Of a DNA stretch of 5,483 nucleotides, positions 5,185 to 5,483 are shown one piece after another. The translations under genes and the position numbers were made by a program. Position 1 is the stretch's first letter; every line of letters starts with the position of its first letter. Under the pieces are notes generated by a model that did not search any database, was not told where the DNA came from, and saw nothing but the letters and a program-made list of their open reading frames with translations. The DNA comes from a bacterium (GTDB lineage Bacteria; Zixibacteria; MSB-5A5; GN15; FEB-12): contig JAUXBJ010000161.1 of the NCBI GenBank assembly GCA_030619425.1, positions 1-5,483 on the forward strand, in the 5' to 3' direction.

Positions 5185-5222
5185 ACACAAGCCTGATTCT
5201 CGCGCTGTGCGCGGCAGCGTCA
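5132..5222 (+). repeat. 11-base direct repeat, 80 bases apart
   Basis: CGGCAGCGTCA occurs at 5132-5142 and again at 5212-5222. The first copy runs into the right arm of the middle cloverleaf stem; the second lies outside the cloverleaf. It may mark the boundary of a repeat unit or a partial duplication. Confidence 0.45.
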
Positions 5223-5279
5223 TGGAGCGTTTGTCTACATTTCTGTGCGCGTCCTATGTCCACACGTGACGCTGTGAGA

Positions 5280-5316
5280 CCCGACTTGATCGGGCGGCAG
5301 ATGTGGACATCTGCCG
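5280..5316. repeat. Two abutting hairpins next to the insertion sequence
   Basis: CCCGA-CTTGA-TCGGG (5280-5294) is followed without a gap by CGGCAGATGTGGACATCTGCCG, split here as arm 5295-5303 and arm 5308-5316: a perfect 9-bp stem, or 10 bp with a 2-base loop. TGTGGACAT (5302-5310) can instead pair with ATGTCCACA (5256-5264), so two folds compete. No T-run follows, so a terminator is unlikely. Confidence 0.5.
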
Positions 5317-5370
5317 TTCACCTAACCCGTCCTTCCACTGCGCTCAGGGCGACCCTGCGGGTCAGGGGTT

Positions 5371-5483
5371 TGATCTTCCCCCGTTATGGTGGACAGTTTA
5401 TTAAGCATAACTGTTCTTTTCTTCAAAATCAACTGGACTCATGTATCCCAGAGTAGAATGACGACGAATTCGGTTGTAGAATA
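5371..5483 (-). mobile_element. End of an IS3-family insertion sequence (partial)
   Basis: The tip appears to be TGATCTTCCCCCGTTATGGT starting at 5371, which resembles known IS3-family terminal repeats (TGA...CCCCC...GGTGGACA). It stands 30 bases outside the transposase stop codon, as usual for this family. The element continues past the right edge of the window, so the other end and the target-site duplication cannot be checked. The boundary base is an estimate. Confidence 0.75.
5401..5483 (-). CDS. IS3-family transposase (OrfB/integrase core), C-terminal end only
   Basis: Reading the - strand from the window edge to the TAA at 5403-5401 gives 26 residues beginning FYNRIRRHSTLGYMSP and ending VDFEEKNSYA. 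The YNRxRRHSTLGYMSP motif is the hallmark C-terminus of IS3-family transposases with a DDE (rve) core, which cut and join the element's DNA ends. The catalytic residues and the N-terminal OrfA lie outside the window, so intactness cannot be judged. The transposase points toward the toastrack operon, tail to tail with it. Confidence 0.92.
   Translation of the reverse strand, partial: FYNRIRRHSTLGYMSPVDFEEKNSYA

Larger units (their letters stand above)
4981..5370. other. Non-coding spacer built of inverted repeats
   Basis: I see no credible gene here. Open frames on both strands translate repeats into Arg/Ser/Thr-rich peptides with no ribosome site. The spacer holds an interspersed repeat (5013-5037), a four-stem cloverleaf (5070-5184), an 11-base direct repeat (CGGCAGCGTCA at 5132 and 5212), a CGCTG/CAGCG hairpin (5203-5219), tandem hairpins (5280-5316) and competing CAGGG/CCCTG/CAGGG arms (5345-5367), ending at the insertion sequence. 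Repeats stacked beside an insertion sequence suggest a tolerant landing zone. Confidence 0.7.

Noticed and set aside
5295..5316. Intrinsic terminator
   Set aside because: Strong stem but no T-run on either strand and no gene immediately before it.
5256..5456. A 66-codon open frame on +
   Set aside because: It reads through tandem hairpins and across the insertion-sequence end, antisense to the transposase tail.
1..5483. CRISPR array
   Set aside because: No regularly spaced short direct repeats; the only tandem repeat is the 87-bp coding duplication.

Overview
The window is a bacterial chromosomal segment of moderate GC content. It carries five complete genes, all on the + strand, and the end of an insertion sequence on the - strand at the right edge. 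Signal peptides, a possible lipoprotein and repeat-rich spacers suggest an uncultivated bacterium, perhaps of the FCB type such as Zixibacteria. That assignment is an impression from gene style and is weak.

Layout: 54-767 encodes an exported, possibly lipid-anchored protein of unknown function. 768-1097 is a spacer with repeat-like inverted sequences, an inverted repeat and a promoter. 1098-1664 encodes an ECF sigma factor. It is followed closely by a secreted beta-repeat protein (1686-2795, DUF4097/toastrack type), a membrane protein with a bactofilin-like exported domain and about five membrane spans (2830-4044), and a second secreted toastrack protein (4102-4959). 4960-5370 is a non-coding spacer full of inverted repeats, including a contiguous four-stem cloverleaf at 5070-5184. 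5371-5483 is the end of an IS3-family element with the last 26 codons of its transposase.

The main result is that the string TGAAAC-N16-CGTA, identical to the known consensus for the Bacillus subtilis ECF factor SigW, occurs exactly twice. One copy (1047-1072) is just upstream of the sigma gene. The other (4035-4060) overlaps the stop codon of the membrane-protein gene, just upstream of the second toastrack gene. Both give plausible short leaders. I infer a self-regulating envelope-stress module. The sigma factor would transcribe its own operon from the first promoter and boost the last gene from the second. The products would be two secreted beta-rich proteins and a membrane protein that joins an external polymer-like domain to a cytoplasmic face. 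No classical zinc-finger anti-sigma gene is present, so one of the three envelope proteins, most likely the membrane protein, may take that role. This last step is speculative.
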